DNA of 6,234 nt from Flavobacterium sp. (GTDB lineage: Bacteria > Bacteroidota > Bacteroidia > Flavobacteriales > Flavobacteriaceae): the NCBI GenBank assembly GCA_030682755.1, contig JAUXNR010000004.1, positions 1-6,234 on the forward strand, given 5' to 3'. The position numbers were made by a program, and so were the translations under genes. The notes under the pieces were generated by a model. The model did not search any database. It saw only the letters and a list, made by a program, of their open reading frames with translations, and had not been told where the DNA came from. Below, one piece after another: positions 6,214-6,234 of this stretch (the stretch's first letter is position 1; each line of letters begins with the position of its first letter).

Positions 6214-6234
6214 TTTTTTGGATGAGAAAAAAGA

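Noticed and set aside
6222..6234. ATG followed by Arg-Lys-Lys codons at the right edge, a possible start of a next gene
   Set aside because: Only four codons are present; nothing can be said about coding potential.

Overview
The window is a low-GC, compact stretch of chromosome that looks like a member of the Flavobacteriaceae (Bacteroidota), probably Flavobacterium or a close relative. This rests on protein style (GrpE ending in IIRFPKVVIGQ, a DnaJ with a reduced zinc region, a DUF5117/DUF4953-type metalloprotease, a YceI lipoprotein with an LNSC lipobox), on TAnnTTTG-type -7 promoter boxes, and on the lack of Shine-Dalgarno sequences before most starts. No genus-level comparison could be run, so the placement is inference.

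Layout, left to right. Positions 1-750 (+) hold the 3' five-sixths or so of a TIGR01777-type SDR/epimerase whose N-terminal Rossmann glycine motif lies off the left edge. Positions 842-3385 (+) encode a large secreted zinc metalloprotease with a complete HExxHxxGxxH site. A perfect GAAA-loop hairpin flanked by A and T runs (3404-3441) sits between this gene and the convergent YceI-family lipoprotein gene (3458-4120, -) and probably terminates both. A 209-bp divergent region (4121-4329) follows, with a clear promoter for the grpE-dnaJ pair (4330-4905 and 4943-6058, both +). After dnaJ come a small GAAA-loop hairpin, a good intrinsic terminator (6126-6161) and a short repeat-like tail with two CACGAAG copies.

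Functionally, grpE and dnaJ form a two-gene co-chaperone operon serving a DnaK encoded elsewhere. The metalloprotease and the YceI protein are independent cell-envelope or exported proteins. The epimerase-like gene is a conserved housekeeping-type gene of unclear substrate.

No mobile element, CRISPR array, rRNA, tRNA or defence island is visible, and I do not see a new multi-gene system. The strongest point of interest is that DnaJ keeps only the second and third CxxCxGxG motifs, so it has lost zinc centre I as a unit and kept zinc centre II. Weaker leads are a possible short transcript downstream of dnaJ, a 12-bp direct repeat in the divergent promoter region, and the CACGAAG repeat at the right edge.
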